Origin: Acanthaster planci
Lineage: Eukaryota; Echinodermata; Asteroidea; Valvatida; Acanthasteridae
Length of the DNA: 64,000 nt
Reading direction: 5' to 3'
NCBI RefSeq assembly: GCF_001949145.1
Contig: NW_019091418.1
Coordinates: forward strand, 530,372-594,371
Shown here: piece by piece, positions 22,990 through 36,500 of the stretch
How the letters are laid out: each line of letters begins with the position of its first letter
How positions within the stretch are numbered: the stretch's first letter is position 1
The notes under the pieces: generated by a model
What the model was told of the DNA's origin: nothing
Database searches by the model: none
What the model saw: the letters and a program-made list of their open reading frames with translations, nothing else
Program-made: the position numbers and the translations under genes

Positions 22990-25260
22990 CATGACTCTTT
23001 TCAGATGTCTGTACATTATGATATGCACAACAATCGTGGAAAATCATCACACATCAGAGTGACATATATATGGCTTTGTTATTATTTTCCCCTTTGTGTG
23101 GGATATTAAATGTACTTTAGGTGTTGGAAAGTCTGAAAAAAAATCTTCACAATCCGCTTTCAAAGAGAATCCCCAACGGTAGAAGAAAATAAGAAATCTG
23201 GCGGTATTATGTTTACTTGGATCCCTATACCACATAAATCCGGACTCAGCAATTATTTTGGTAAAAACCTCACTTTTGAGACCAGTTTCTGCCGAACACC
23301 GTGGCTAGCTTTCGTGAAAGGAGCGTTTCGTCACTGCTTCCATTTACATCTCATGAATAAGGATAATGTCCATGTAGCACCGTGGAAACGGTTCTCTAGC
23401 TGATGCATGTACGCACTGAGGCAGCGCCATCACTTCATACACATAATTACACGTAGTAAAGTAACGCGTGTGTAGTTAGTTACACTGTCCGAGGCGCACA
23501 GCTTTACTGCTTCGAACCCATCGTGCAACCGGTGCACGTTTGATAAATACGGCTTGCTAAGTTCAGAGTGAAAGGCAAATGTTTTGTTGTTGTTGTTGTT
23601 GTTTTTTTTGTTATTTAATTTTATTCCCAAAAAGGGTGTCAGGCTAGGCCGTGCAGCTCAGGCGTGCAGGCCTTGGTGCGAAAACATACCCACGACACAC
23701 AAGTCCTTCGATGTCGTGGCGTTTTTCGTTTCCACGTACCGTGCGTATTTCTGGGTGGCACCACCAACGGTACAAACGTGAACAGTTAAAATTAAATACA
23801 GAATTGGTCCATATTTTTATCGCACTACTTCTATTTAAAAGGAAGTCACAGAACCACTTCACATATATAGCTTATTACTTAGATACCACGTGGTTATATT
23901 AAATTGTAAAGCCCATTTTTTCACGACCTTGGGGTTGTTCTTTGATATTTAACTCATCACAGAAAAGTGCTGACGTATGACTTAATAGCCCATCCTCCCA
24001 CCTCAAAAACTGTGGGGGAGGGGGTATATATCCCCGTCCCCGGGGATTTACGCCCGTGCGATTAACAAATCCATCCCTGATCGATCATTATTTGATAATT
24101 ACTGGTCTTTCCGGCCAATTTTGGCAAAAAATCGCTAATTTTCGTTAACATGATCATACGGACTCACCTGGCGAGGCTGCTCTAGAGACCGTGTAAAAAA
24201 ATTCATACCGCGTCCCAGGTTGGTTAATTAATTGAGACGCCCTATAAATGTTCTTTGCTAACCCTTGGTGGTATATCCCACACAACATATACCCGACGAT
24301 GATCTGAGACTTGAGGAACGGGACTCTAATCGAACTTTTTAACAATTTTTGAGGTTTGGTGATGATTAAACAATTGTTATGAATCATTGATCCTTCCTAG
24401 GAAGTCCTTTCGCCTTGATGTTGAGGATATTCATCTGCATGTCGAATAAGGTCTGCAGAGTGAGCGTTCACACTAACCTGAAGTCGGACAAGAGGAATCG
24501 CGTCGCCAAAACGACGTTTTGTTTGTTTTTGGCTGTGTTTGTTTTTTGGGTGTGCTTGTTCATTTTTGGCGGAATTTGGCCATGCAGGAAAACTTGTGAT
24601 AGTAAACGCAACAACCATTTACCTTTAGGCTGGACTTGATGGAAAGGCAGTAAGGCTGCATATATATCGCTTCCAGGCTTTCATGTACTCCGTTAAGTGG
24701 CCGGCAGCTTGTTGTAAACATCTTTTATGTCGTTAATTGGAGATTTGGAAAGCATATGCCGCCTGAGCTGGCGACAATCTTTCGGGTGGTTGAGAAATCA
24801 CGATATCCCGAGGCTTGGGCATTTTCATCATAAAAAGTAACCTATTCACAGCAACTCTTTCCCATACGGTGAATACCTGAGGCATAATTAATCTCTTGTA
24901 CCTTCGCCGTACAAGCTAGGCGTACTGGTGAGAGGCAGCAGATGGCAGACATGAGCTTATTTGTGACAAGCACGTTTGCCTTGTACAATTCGCAATTTAC
25001 ATAATTTTGACCTAGATAAATCTTCTGCATCAGCTGGCAACTAGCCGCCGCCTTATGGAAAACAAATGTCTGGATTCTTGTGTATTTCCATTGAAAAGGT
25101 TTACCTCCACATTTTGGAAAACACTGAATTAACACAGTAACAAAATTTAGGTTGCAATATACTGCATAATAATTCCTTTCCCTTCTTCATTTTCATTCAG
25201 GATTTAATGGATTTTATTGTCCATACAAGTTTTTTTTTTCGGAGTGATCACTTTGTGCAC
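22990..25260. repeat. Diverged duplicated region, copy 1
   Basis: Several segments match 25760-28160. Pairs are 23115-23165 with 26350-26400 (GTCTGAAAAA and TTCACAATC), 23985-24055 with 26447-26520, and 24241-24500 with 25825-26105. Others are 24755-24835 with 27725-27800 (GAGCTGGCGAC versus TAGCTGGCGAC) and 25020-25140 with 27990-28110 (CAGCTGGC, then CACTGAATTAAC). Similarity is roughly two thirds with many indels, so this is an old tandem duplication or a set of related repeats. Confidence 0.6.
24733..24841 (-). CDS. Candidate terminal exon, duplicated-region copy 1
   Basis: On the minus strand the frame reads MKMPKPRDIVISQP, then ERLSPAQAAYAFQIS, and stops. It aligns with the frame in the second copy (27700-27801) reading FEMPKRQDVRI, then KSPANAPYVFRQS. 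Conservation of frame and stop position in diverged copies hints at past coding. The acceptor (GAATAG) is weak and its phase differs from copy 2. A CATAAA lies just after the stop. No family is recognised. Confidence 0.22.
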
Positions 25261-27208
25261 GTGGGAGGTGTCATCTAGAAATGGAGAGTGCTTTCGTTGA
25301 AATCATTGTTGAGGCGTGGTTTCTGAATCAATTTGAAGTTTCAGTTTGAGATTGGATCTGACTCGGGGTATACCAATTTTACCATTAAGTTAAACAACAT
25401 AAGGCGATCTCGGTATCGATTTAGCCACACGTCAGGCCTCATTTCAGTCTGTCGAGATACCATCCTGTCAGTTGTTGGATCAGCTGTACATCAACACTCA
25501 CAAAACGGACAGTTCAATTGAACGCCTGTGAAATTTCTGGAGCGGTAAGGCTATCGGAGAGGTCTCCACTTAGCACTGAAGCATTACTTCCCTAGAACAG
25601 TCAGGTTCCCTCGGGTTTACCTGTCTAGGGATAAAAATCAGTGACTCGAGGAGAGGCATTCAGATGCCAGCGAACTGCAAGCCAAGGACAACTGCCGAGT
25701 GATGGACGCACTCATCCCAGAGGTGACCTACGTTATCATTACGATGAAGGCAGATCGTTCAGTTTAAGTCTTCTTTCACTTACTACCGAGTAGGCTGATA
25801 TTTATCAAGAAGACCTCTTTGGACACCGTATAAACGTTCCTCAGTGACCCTTTGCGGTATACCCCTCATGATATACACCTGGCAATTATCTGAGCCTAGA
25901 GGAAGGGGACTAAAAAAGAACCCTTGAACATTTCTTGAGGCATGAGATGCACTTGTTGATGATTAAAGAATGGTTATAAATCTTTGATCCTTCCCACGAA
26001 GACCTTTAATCGCCTCGAATTAAGGACATTCATGTCGACTAAGGTTTGCGGAGTAAGCGTCCATACCAACCTGATCTCTGACAAAAGGAGTGGGATCGCC
26101 AGACTAAGTGGACGTGACGTGGCGCTGTACCGACATTTCAACAAGAACTTATTCGAGAGAGTCTGAAATTACGGCACAGGTCAAGCCCAACGTGGTATGC
26201 AACCACTTGACCTCGCGCACGACTGTCGATTTGTGGGTCTCTGACAATATAGAGGTCCATGTCCATGATATTGAGGTACACCTGTAATGTGTATTCAAAA
26301 TATTGCTGGCTTTGAAAAATCGTTTCACTTTTTGAGTGATAATGAATGGTATTAAGCGTTGGGGGTCTGAAAAATTCTTCACAATCTGCTTGTATTGTTT
26401 TGCTAACCTAAATAGTGTGTGGGTGTGTGTGTCGAGGGAGACAATTCAATAGCCCATATTCCACCTCAGCAAGTGGATGGGGGCATATCTACACTTCCAT
26501 TCCCGCAGGATTACACGCGTGAACACATGCCGAAATGAGAACACGACTGCAAACTCAAAACAGCAAGAGCACGTTTCACTCCCGCCCACTGCTAAAAATC
26601 AATGTCGAGAGTTAAAGGGAGCTTCGAAGTGGACTTTTACCCATCGCAACATTAACTGTTGTGTTAGCACTCCGGAAATACAGGGGTTTGGTAGTGTCAG
26701 CTAAGTGATACTTCTTTCATTTTGTTGCCACTCATATGCGACGTGCAGGGTATGTTGAGATGGTATATTATTCTGTTGACTACAAGGAAAGCACCCGAAC
26801 GAAGCGGTTCTGAAACATGGACACAAAAGTGGTTTCTGCAAAGGTAAACGTCATATTTGAAGTTGCGTCGACTTGGTACGCAAAGCGCTACCAAGCAATT
26901 TTTTGCCTAAAAACGAGAATTCTTTTACCTACATAGAACTCTCCAGCTCAGATACGAATGCTAAAAGAGAATGAAATATCACATATTTCCAAGATCGTTT
27001 TCCCTTTTAAGCCCTGATGAATAAAAAATAAGAAAAAAGAGGCTAATGGACGCACACTGATCAGCAAAATAACAGTGTTTGCCTCAGTGTGAAACGGCGT
27101 ATATTTTTGTTTTGTTTGTGTTTTTATGTTCTTTTTCAGAAGAGGGAGTGTTTGCTATTCCTTTTTCTGCTTCAGTGTAGGTACAAGGGTGGCAGGAGAT
27201 CCTCAAAG

Positions 27209-27343
27209 AATGATTACCAATGGATAGAATGATTACCAATGGATAGAATGATTACCAATGGATAGATTGATTACCAATGGATAAAATGATTACCAATGGA
27301 TAGAGTGATTACTAATGTGGATAGAATGATTACCAATGGATAA
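27209..27343 (+). repeat. Minisatellite, 19 bp unit, 7 copies
   Basis: Seven head-to-tail copies of AATGATTACCAATGGATAG, most differing by one base. The sixth copy has a two-base insertion. There is no spacer between units, so this is not a CRISPR-like array. Confidence 0.95.
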
Positions 27344-27699
27344 TATGTGACTGTGTAATCTTCAGGGATTGATTATTTGAAGCTTCTACTCACGTAATAT
27401 GCTTTGACCTAAGTATTCCCTATTCCTACTGATTCACTGAACCGAAAATTGCAGACATTTGAAAAGAATCTTGCGTAGTCCTAAGACAGGGGTCGATAGT
27501 ATGCATCGATAGATAAGCCCCCTTTTTAACTGATATTCTCTCTATTTTGAGCGTTCATTATTGACAACCTAAAAACCACCCGATACCCTTATCAAGTGAA
27601 ATAAAATATTCCACCCACATGTCTTTGGTTAGTGTTTTGGCAGATGACGAATAAAACTTTAATTTAAACATCTTTTATTTGGTTAATTGCAAATTCAAA

Positions 27700-27801
27700 T
27701 CAGCTTTGTCTGAAAACATATGGTGCGTTAGCTGGCGACTTTGTCAATAGTTTTGTGGCAACGATCCGGACATCCTGACGCTTTGGCATCTCAAACACAC
27801 A
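27700..27801 (-). CDS. Candidate terminal exon, duplicated-region copy 2
   Basis: A minus-strand acceptor (AATCCAACAG) is followed by 33 codons and TGA, with AATAAA at 27674-27679, only about 21 bases after the stop. The frame shares the motif MPK-x-x-D-x-x-I and a closing SPA-x-A-x-Y-x-F with copy 1. Upstream on the same strand, at about 28070-28100, a short exon-like segment after TTGTTAATTCAG is also matched in copy 1. It is a candidate for a small duplicated gene of unknown type. A longer frame (27700-27897) runs through it. Confidence 0.25.
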   Translation of the reverse strand, partial: CVFEMPKRQDVRIVATKLLTKSPANAPYVFRQS

Positions 27802-28297
27802 CTGTTGGATTATAGTAGTTGAACAATAAATAATCACCAAAGGCATAAACTTGTATCGCCTCGCTGTGTAAACGGGAAGCTCCAATGAAAAAGGCATCCA
27901 ATGGTAACCTTCTGCTTGTTTGTGGTAAATATGTTTTGCGTTGTAAATATTATTGGTAATTTTACATTAGCTTGTATTAGGGGAAAAAAAGACTGCTGCG
28001 TCAGCTGGCGATCAGCCAACACTTTGCGAGGCAAAAATCTTGAATTCCCCCAAGGCTCACCAGAAAATATTTTATTTGCAGAGCACTGAATTAACAAAGT
28101 AACACTACCCCAATTCCTACTGAAATAAACCGCGGCTTTGTTTCTCTTTATTTCTAAGGGTCCTACCCGTATTTGCGTTTGGTGACTATTACAGATCTAA
28201 CGGCTCATCCATACTTGTCAATATTTTCAAAATAATGAAAGCTGGTCCCCTGAATAGTGGCATGGAATAAAAACAGGTCAAACTGACGAGTGAGTCA

Positions 28298-28459
28298 TCA
28301 ATTTTGGGCTGACATTTCTGGCTTTGAAGTGGGGGTGCTTATAAAATAAGAGTATTTTGTGTGCTCATAGAAGTCATTCAAATAGACAATCGCTTTTTCA
28401 ATCAGTTCAGGCAATTTAGTTCTAGCTCGATCAGGATATGAAGCTTTAAACATCTCCAT
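28298..28459 (-). CDS. Unrecognised coding-like fragment
   Basis: A 53-codon minus-strand frame starts with ATG in a good context and reads MEMFKASYPDRARTKLPEL, then EKAIVYLNDFYEHTKYSYF. The amphipathic helical pattern and codon choice look protein-like, and it lies upstream, on the same strand, of the candidate exons at 27700-28100. I cannot name a family. It could be an exon of the same gene or the remnant of a transposon-borne frame. Confidence 0.25.
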   Translation of the reverse strand: MEMFKASYPDRARTKLPELIEKAIVYLNDFYEHTKYSYFISTPTSKPEMSAQN

Positions 28460-28499
28460 ATTTCTGATCACCTCCCAATTTAAGATTGCAATCAAAGGT

Positions 28500-31400
28500 A
28501 GTCAAGGAATGTACAACCCAAAATTTCTCTGGGAATTTTAAAACACACTGGTTATGTGGAGCCTCCTGCCATAATGCTACTGATAGAAAAGCTACATGTT
28601 GAATCCATGCTTCTCGACGGTTAAATGCCCATTTTTGTCATCTGGATACGGTATTTCAGGCACTTGTGTAGGAGAGATTTGGATTTTGCACAATTAAACA
28701 TATGGAGAGCTCACATTTTTTCGACAACCGATGTAAATCAGTGGGATGGCGCTTTAGTGGCAAAGGATTTTATTCACTGAAATATACCCCGTGAGATATA
28801 GCTAACGCAGTACGCGGAATGCTTGTTTTCCTACGCCTCTTTTTTTCGAATTAATCGGCATGTGGTCATTAAATATGGCATAAGAGCCCTGTGGTGTCTT
28901 TGCAGAGTAAGGTGAAAGGTTACTTTGAGGTAAGCGGAAATCATTTCCTGGCAAGTAAGAAATCTGCCAATCTCCCAACTTTTATGAATTAGTTCATGAG
29001 ACAGCATTCAGTTAAATCAGTACTAACAGCCGAATTTGCACTGTTTGCAGACAAAGGTCAATCTTCCCTAATTAGTCAGTGTGACTGTGCCTTTCGTGCG
29101 ACATACACACCGTCTGATTGTATAGGTTTTCCCGGCCTAATTCGCCATCTTCACAGTCAAATTCAGTATTGTTCCTTCCTCTTCCAACCTTTTCTTTTTC
29201 AGGTGGTTGCTCCCATGTTTCTTTTCCAACGGTAAAGCTTTCACCTTCGTTTACACTCGTCATATAGTATACTGCAACAAATTCAATTTAGACCTCATTT
29301 CATGCAATTGAACAGTGCATAACCATCATTCGAGCTTGTGCTTGGTGACTGGAAATAGAAATTCCTCCTGAATTTTACTTTTGTTTTCGGGTATGGGTAA
29401 TCATGTTGGCATTTTGAGCCTTCACATTGGAAAACTTCAAGGTATGAGAAATTTACGGCAAATTAAGATGAGTAACGGTATAGAACAGAAAGGGAGATTA
29501 CAAATATAGAACACGCTAAAAGTGTGTCCCATGTATTGATTTAAATGCAGATTACTATAAATCTCAAACAAATTACATATCAAGAATACATTGTTTTTAC
29601 TCCAATACTGAATGCTCGTTTTCAAAAGTGTAGACAAGAAAGTGAACTCTCCCTGGACTTTTATCACAGAGTCTTAAAGAAAAGTCCTTGAGATACAGTT
29701 TACTTATTTGTAATCAGTGTTGTATTCGAGACCTTCATAAGACCGAACTAGACTAGCGCAAAAGCAACAAGACCTCTAGTCTTAATTCAAGCCACAGGCT
29801 ATTCAAACGAATTGCAACAAAAGCATTCCTTTATTCTTGTTCACCATGTTACTTGTGACTTGTGTTGGGCATGGTCTTGTGTCTGGTTTGTGATGGTCTC
29901 GACTACAGCACTGTTTGTAATTACTTTATTTTATACACACGAAACACCCTCTCTCCGTAGATGTGCACTAATATTATAATAAGATTTTTTTCGGATTCTC
30001 TTAAACAATGGCTTATTTTCTTTTTGTCACATTTTAAGTAATGTTTTGCTGTCATGTTTCCTTCTATTTTTCTCATCCCTTTTAGACATTTCCCGCTTTG
30101 TCCATTTGTGTAATTTTACCTCCCTGTTATTCATTCGTTTTGGAAAAATTCAAACAGAAAAAAATGTAACTCAGAATTAAACATTGATCAATCGTTGGTT
30201 TTTTTTTATAGAGATCTCTCTAACCGTGAACCAAACGTTGCCTTTCATGAAATATTTCGCATAGAACCCTCACGTAAACAGCATGGATAAAAACAGTTTC
30301 CCACTTTTCGTTTTTTTAATTTATTTATTTTTTGTTGTTGAATTAGGTTCAAAAGCTTTGTAATCATCCAGCTACTAATGTGCTTAAAGACTGCCAAGTC
30401 CCTTTAACCTAGCTCTAACGACTGTAGAGTAAAGCCTGTTCAAATACCAGTACATCCAACGCGCCCCATATGGCCTCCTACAGTAAGTTGATCTCTTTGT
30501 TGACAGATATGTACTGACAGGTCACAACTTTTTTGGTTTTGACTGGTATATTGTACTTTCACAACAAAAAAATGTTGTAGATAGAGAGAGGAGCCCGTGG
30601 TTGTATTATCAACTATAAAACAGCCGTACAGATTCATAAGTGCACTGAGCTACAAACATGACCAGGAAATTACCTGGATATATTTTTATCTAAGTGGATA
30701 CTTGGTGTTATTTTGTGGGCGAGGCTGCTTGCAGTTTAAACTAGTCACAAAAACAGAAAATAGAACATTAAAACTTTAATAGCATTGCACAAATCTCACA
30801 AATGCTAGTCGACTCACGAATTCAAATTGAACGCCGACATTCATACTGCGCGAGTGTTCACGAGAATGTGAATGCAAATGTTACATTTCTCTACAAATTG
30901 CATGCTCACCATTCACTGTTTGAATAACAAGACTGCGCAATCGTATGCTCTTAGAATAAAACTGAATGATCAGTTTTGTTCTTTGAATGGTGATCTAGAC
31001 CGTCAATCTATTTCGTGCTAATTTGAATGAAACTGTCGCTAATCCGTTTGCAAAGATGATGAATTCGGCCAAGAAAAAAGTTGTGTCTTGAAGCACATAC
31101 AACATAACATTATTTACTTACATCAGCCGATGCACAGCAACGGCTGTAAAACTTACAATGGTTTCGCATCTTCACGTTTTCATCTGTTCCAACTAATGTA
31201 CTAGTCAGTTACGGTTCTCGTGTAGAATTTATGTGCACTATTTACAGATTTTGTTTTTACAGGTGTTGCCTAGTGGTCAGCATGTACCGTCAGTTTCTGG
31301 AAATGAACAGAATGATTTTGTTTCCACAGTTTTCCCAACTATTTTAGCGAAACTTTTTCGCAGAGTAAGGAGTATTGAATGATCAGTAACCCCTAGGGGC

Positions 31401-33480
31401 CCATATGGTCGCTATCAGTAACAGGAGCTCATTATTTACATACATGTGCTGACAGGTCACGGCTCTTTGGGCTGTGAATGGTATTACTTCACTTCCACGG
31501 CGGCATAATGAAATGAGATAGGGGACTTGAGACATGTATTAGCTACCACAAAACAGTCGTAGATGTTCAGGCATTATATCGACATCCGGGAATTCAGTGT
31601 GAGGGGATTCGTTAAGAGTGGGGCGTTTCGACATTTGATTTCCAATCATTTTCCTTACCTCATTTTGCTAACGTGCGAGCACAACAGTAATTCCAGACTT
31701 AGGTAAAAATGAAAATAAACAACTGTTTTGAGGTATATGAAGTCAAAACAGGCAAGGGTATATGTATTTTCAGGGCAGTTGGAATTGTCTGTCACCTTTT
31801 TGCAGTACATTGATCTGATAAAGGAATTTAAAAAATGAAAACAAAAGTAAAGTGAGCTTTACTCGGACTGACAATGGTAACTAGATAGATCGGATAGACC
31901 TCATGGTAGAAGAGCTAAATTTAGGGATTAATTCTATACCAGGCAAACGTCTCTTCTCGTGATCAAATTGTACTATTGCACAGCATGATACAATCTATCT
32001 GTTATTGCTTAAAAACCCATCCCTCCATGCATAAATTGTTGATGTGTTTACGGTACGTTTTCAATACTACCACTGTAGTGATTGACAGGTTGACAAAATA
32101 TAATGTATGTTTATTCAGTAACCACTAACAAACAAATAAACATAAATAAATACGCAGGGATACGCAGAAATTTCAGGATGTATTGCTGTATATTCTGCTC
32201 TTTCAACAATAATTGTCACGTAATAAGTTACGTTATGTCAATTTTTACTTGCTGTTTTCTTCTTACGTTAAAAGTTAAAACAACCAACCAATCGAAAAAT
32301 TATAAAGCCGTTCGATTGTTCATCATTTTGTTTATAGTTTCCTGCTTGTGATTTGACTGATAATGACTCTTTTACTACTGTTTTAGATTAGGGTGAAAAG
32401 CGACTCAGCTATAGTCCCCTCTTACCAAAATTACACTTACATAAAACCAAATACCAAAACCAAATATATCCCACGGTTTTAAACAATTAGAATTCAGTGC
32501 GCCTCAGCATGGGAAAACCTTTGCTCAGAAAAACAATTCCTTTTGTGTGTGTGTATATGCGAGTATTAAATTGAAAACCGAAGTCTCGGATATCAGATTG
32601 TCTTACCATCCGAAAGAGCATCCGTATTTGTTAGATACTTCTAATTGTAAACAGTGTGGAAAGGTATTTCTCTAGCTTGGTTTTGTATCTCCTGTTTGTT
32701 TCTTTTTGTTGCAATATGAGAAATAAAAGCATGTAACTATTCAAACTTTAATTAAAGGATAAAATTAGCGGATATTGATAAATGAAGCGGTAAGAATCAA
32801 TTCATGAGTTAACAGATTGGGGTTCCAAGAGATATAAATTAGCTTCACCAATTATGAACGACTCTGAAGCATTCCATATTTGCAAAATTCAAAGGCTAAA
32901 CTCTATGATAGAAAAAAAAATCCCCCACCGTTTTACCTGAATGAAACCTAAATACAACAGCACTGAATAAATCCCTGCATGGTCTGTTTTGTGAGAAGGC
33001 CCGCGCAGAATCGGATACTGGGGATGTCAGTTGGTCAAAGCTGCGTCTGACTGCGGGATGGGTAGAGATAACATTCTTAAATTAAACATTGTCCGGCTTT
33101 GGACGTTCGAAAAGTGTGTGTGTGGGAGGGGTCCAAATACCATATGAAACCATTGTGGGGAGAATAATCCAATAGTCCAACCCCATCAAAAAGTTGGGCA
33201 TACTCCACTTTACAGGGTTTAGGCCCCTGATGGTCGCTAGATGGGTGGATTGAACGTTTGTCAAATAATAACCCTGTGAATTCCTTTAGTCTATTTGATG
33301 TATGATGTACACTGTAGAAGGGCGCTACTTGGTCAAAGTGTTTGGTGATTAATACAAATCTACCCACTCCAAGTAGTGCCGTCCTACTGAGTGTCCCAAG
33401 CTTCAAATAAGGCTGACTGTTAAAGTCAACCACGCCTTGTGTTCAGTGTATCATTCGTGATTCACCGATCGAATGACAAG
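28500..33480. other. AT-rich intergenic stretch with a diverged direct repeat
   Basis: No gene is supported across this 5 kb. A direct repeat of about 230 bases links 30440-30700 and 31385-31600. Shared landmarks are CCCATATGG, CTGACAGGTCAC and AAAACAG-CGTA. It is about 65-70 percent similar by eye and probably comes from an old interspersed element. A 118-codon minus-strand frame at 33077-33433 lies just past the EGF gene polyadenylation signal and has no recognisable domain. Confidence 0.45.
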
Positions 33481-33482
33481 GA

Positions 33483-33488
33483 TTTATT
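33483..33488 (-). terminator. Polyadenylation signal of the EGF-domain gene
   Basis: AATAAA on the minus strand, about 100 bases downstream of the proposed stop codon at 33588. It is the first canonical signal after that stop on this strand. Confidence 0.55.
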
Positions 33489-33587
33489 CGGCTGTTGTAA
33501 AATATTTATCGTCGTCGCTGTAGTCGACAGGAGCACTGCTACCGAATTCTAATTTCGTTTTTTTTTAAATAAACACTGCTTCTAAAA

Positions 33588-36500
33588 TTAGGAAATTGGC
33601 TTTCCGGCGTTGTCTTGAAAACGTTCCATTTCAAAATCTTCTCCCGTAGTTCCTAAAAAGAGAACAAAAATGGATTACTTGCTACATAAATGACTACATT
33701 TATAGGCTCTTCACTGAGTAAAGGTTTTTCTTCACGTTTTAAATTTTTTTAATGCAACACATATTTTTCAAGATTTGTCAAAAGTTTGTCTTGAAAAGAT
33801 CTTACGTGCAGGATAGAGTGTATTTTGACAATGAACCTGTTGTCATAGACCTCAGTTGTAATTTAAATCCTATCTGACCTTCTGCCATAACTCGGGACTT
33901 AATATCAAACGAATTAGGCTTAATTTAAAACAAAAACGCTGTCCCATTCTAGATCTGTCTAATCCATAATCATGAACCTCTTATCTCTATTAGTTCAAGA
34001 GACGTACTTGACAAATCTATATAGCCATTTCTGGAAGTAAAGTACCTTGTTATCACACCAGACAATGGTTGATAAAAATCGAAACAATTAGTATCCAGGA
34101 GAAATGAGGAACATTTCTAAATTTGCAATGTTTTCCCACTGGGGTCTCCATTAACATGTTCCTACTGGTTGAGTGAACAATGATCTGAATGCAAAAAATG
34201 CTGCCGGGGGAGTTACTCTAGGCGATGATTTATTTCAGCTGGATAGAAACACCTACGCTAAACAGGGCTAAGTTGTAGTTTACCTTGAATTTGTTACTTG
34301 CCTCTTGGTGGTGGACGTTGATTCCGATCTAGGAGAGTGCAAAACAAAATTACAAATACTGCTGTAAGTATTCCTAGGTAAAAAAAAATCATGCAAATCA
34401 AGTGGATCTCAAAAATCCATCACAAGACTCGCTTCTCTAAAATCACTTTTAGTTGTTAACTGTAGCAAGGAAATGTGTCAGTTCCCCAGGTTGAAAAATA
34501 CAATCAAGCAAACAAAAAAAATCATCCCAGGGCAAGACAAGAAGTCAGTTTACACAGGAGACAAGCAGCATGGCTTACTGTTAACGGTACAACATATGTG
34601 GGTTGAAATATCATTTGCTTAATTTCAAACAGCAGCAACGCAACAAATGGTTTTAAGGTAATAAGTGCATTTTAAATGTTTGTCTAACGTTAAGAAAAAC
34701 TCATTGGGATCAGTAAATTGGCAGGGGATTTGCACCATGTACACAGGATGTCTGGCTGTCGTCCGTAGTCGAAAATCGGGAGACAAAACTAAGAGCAGAC
34801 ACGTAAAAAGGAGCAGACTGTTGGATATTTCCCAAACTGTGTGTCCCTTCTGTCTGCAACTAAATATATTTACAACCCAACAACGAAAGGAAACACCAGA
34901 GACTTTCTACTTACTTGTAGTTCTCAAAAGTCTGCATGTCTTTACATAAATTTACAAGTATTTACACTATCCCGTCAGTGGGTAATTTTCGGCCCATAAA
35001 AGCATACATAAGTCTTCACTTTCTTATTTATGTCACCTGCAGGCAATTCTAAAGCTAACTCCGTACAAGATTAATATAGAGATCTCTTTATAACAATTTT
35101 AAGTTCTATATTTTTTTCTAGTTCTCTGTAGTAAGGGATCTAGGTGCGATAAGGATATAGGGGTGCTTTCCACCAAATGGTTGTATTTCTGCGCGCGAGC
35201 CCATTAATATTTTGTGATCCCACTTTTTTTTGTTTTTGTTTGTTCTTTTTTTTTTGGGTTTTTTTTTTCCAATAAACAAGGCCATAATCAGGAGGCATCA
35301 TTGAAATATTTCTATAAATCTCGAATTTAGAGCTGATAGTTTCCAGTTCGAGGTATTTCTTTCACAAAAACCCCGAAATTGCCGACCTATTTTGGATAGA
35401 GGCGGGTGGCTACATTCAGAAATGAACGCTTAGTTTTATTGCTAATTTGGGGGTTTCTTCGTTCAAAGGCGAATACATTTTTTTTCTTGGCTAACCCCCA
35501 TGAAATTGAAACGAAAAGTGATCTCCTGGCCAAAATCTTGAATTTCCATTGAAAAAAACCGGAGGCCAACCCCTTCACGAGAGTCAACGGGCAGCGTTAT
35601 TTCAGTCCGATTTTGCATTGTTTGCTATGGGCGCGTATTTGGTGTAGTGCAACCACAGGGACCGCAACTGGTTAAAACCTGGCACGATCCTTGGAAACAC
35701 CTCAGCCTTCGGGTGTTGTACTGTCTCTTTGGTTAGCTTTGCCCAAGTAAATATCTGTATCTCGGGTTTGGTCCTTCAACTGCAAGCCATCTGATAATTA
35801 AAAACATTTAACTATATTCCACAAATTTTGGTCAACTGTTTGGTAGTAATCAAAGGAACACTTTATGTTTAATAGCTCCTCTTTATAGCTCCTCTTAATA
35901 ACTATTTCTTGCTGGCAAATTCACTAAATTCAAATGTCGATGTACATGTATAGTCCAATAATCGACAATCCACAGTTTAACCTTCTGAAACATTAATACT
36001 GACAACTTCTTAAATCACTTCACTTTTGTTAAGCCCGTAAATTCATTGTTTCAGACTCTTAAAACATCAGAAAAGTTCAAAATATGACACTTACGGTTGT
36101 TTGGTTGACAGAACTGCTGAATTTCTTTCTTTGGTGTGTTTTACAGAGCCAAAATGCTCACAAAAAATCTTGATAAATCAAGCACTTATTTTGAAGTGCA
36201 GTCTTTCGAGAGATCGCTGATAACAAAAGCCCGCTGTAGCTTGCTGCGCCTGGTGGCTGAAATTCATGCGATCATACAGCCAACACACACGTCTGTCTTC
36301 TATCGAGATCTGATCTGGTTTACCCTACCTCGATTCATCCAACACCACAACACATTTTACCGTCCAGCTGGCAAAACAGCTCCTTAGCAGCTTTGTACAT
36401 CACCTGAATTGTAATTCTACTCAATGTTATCACCCTTAATTTACACAACCATGGCTTTTATCAATGCTGCTGCTAGAGACAAAAACCAAAAAAACACAAA

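Larger units (their letters stand above)
25760..28160. repeat. Diverged duplicated region, copy 2
   Basis: Partner of 22990-25260; see the segment pairs listed there. The order of segments is the same except that the 25825-26105 segment lies before, not after, the 26350-26520 segments. That order is what a tandem array with unequal deletions would give. Confidence 0.6.

Noticed and set aside
27209-27343. Regular 19-base repeats that might suggest a CRISPR array
   Set aside because: Units are directly adjacent without spacers, and the context is animal nuclear DNA; it is a minisatellite.
33077-33433. 118-codon minus-strand frame after the EGF gene
   Set aside because: It lies beyond the polyadenylation signal, shows no domain or splice borders, and its start is not tied to any promoter.
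36095-36116. Short segment with a CAGCAG acceptor and strong GTAAGT donor in the EGF gene
   Set aside because: Its polypyrimidine tract is weak, and including it puts the last exon out of the frame that gives a sensible ending. It is kept only as a possible alternative exon.
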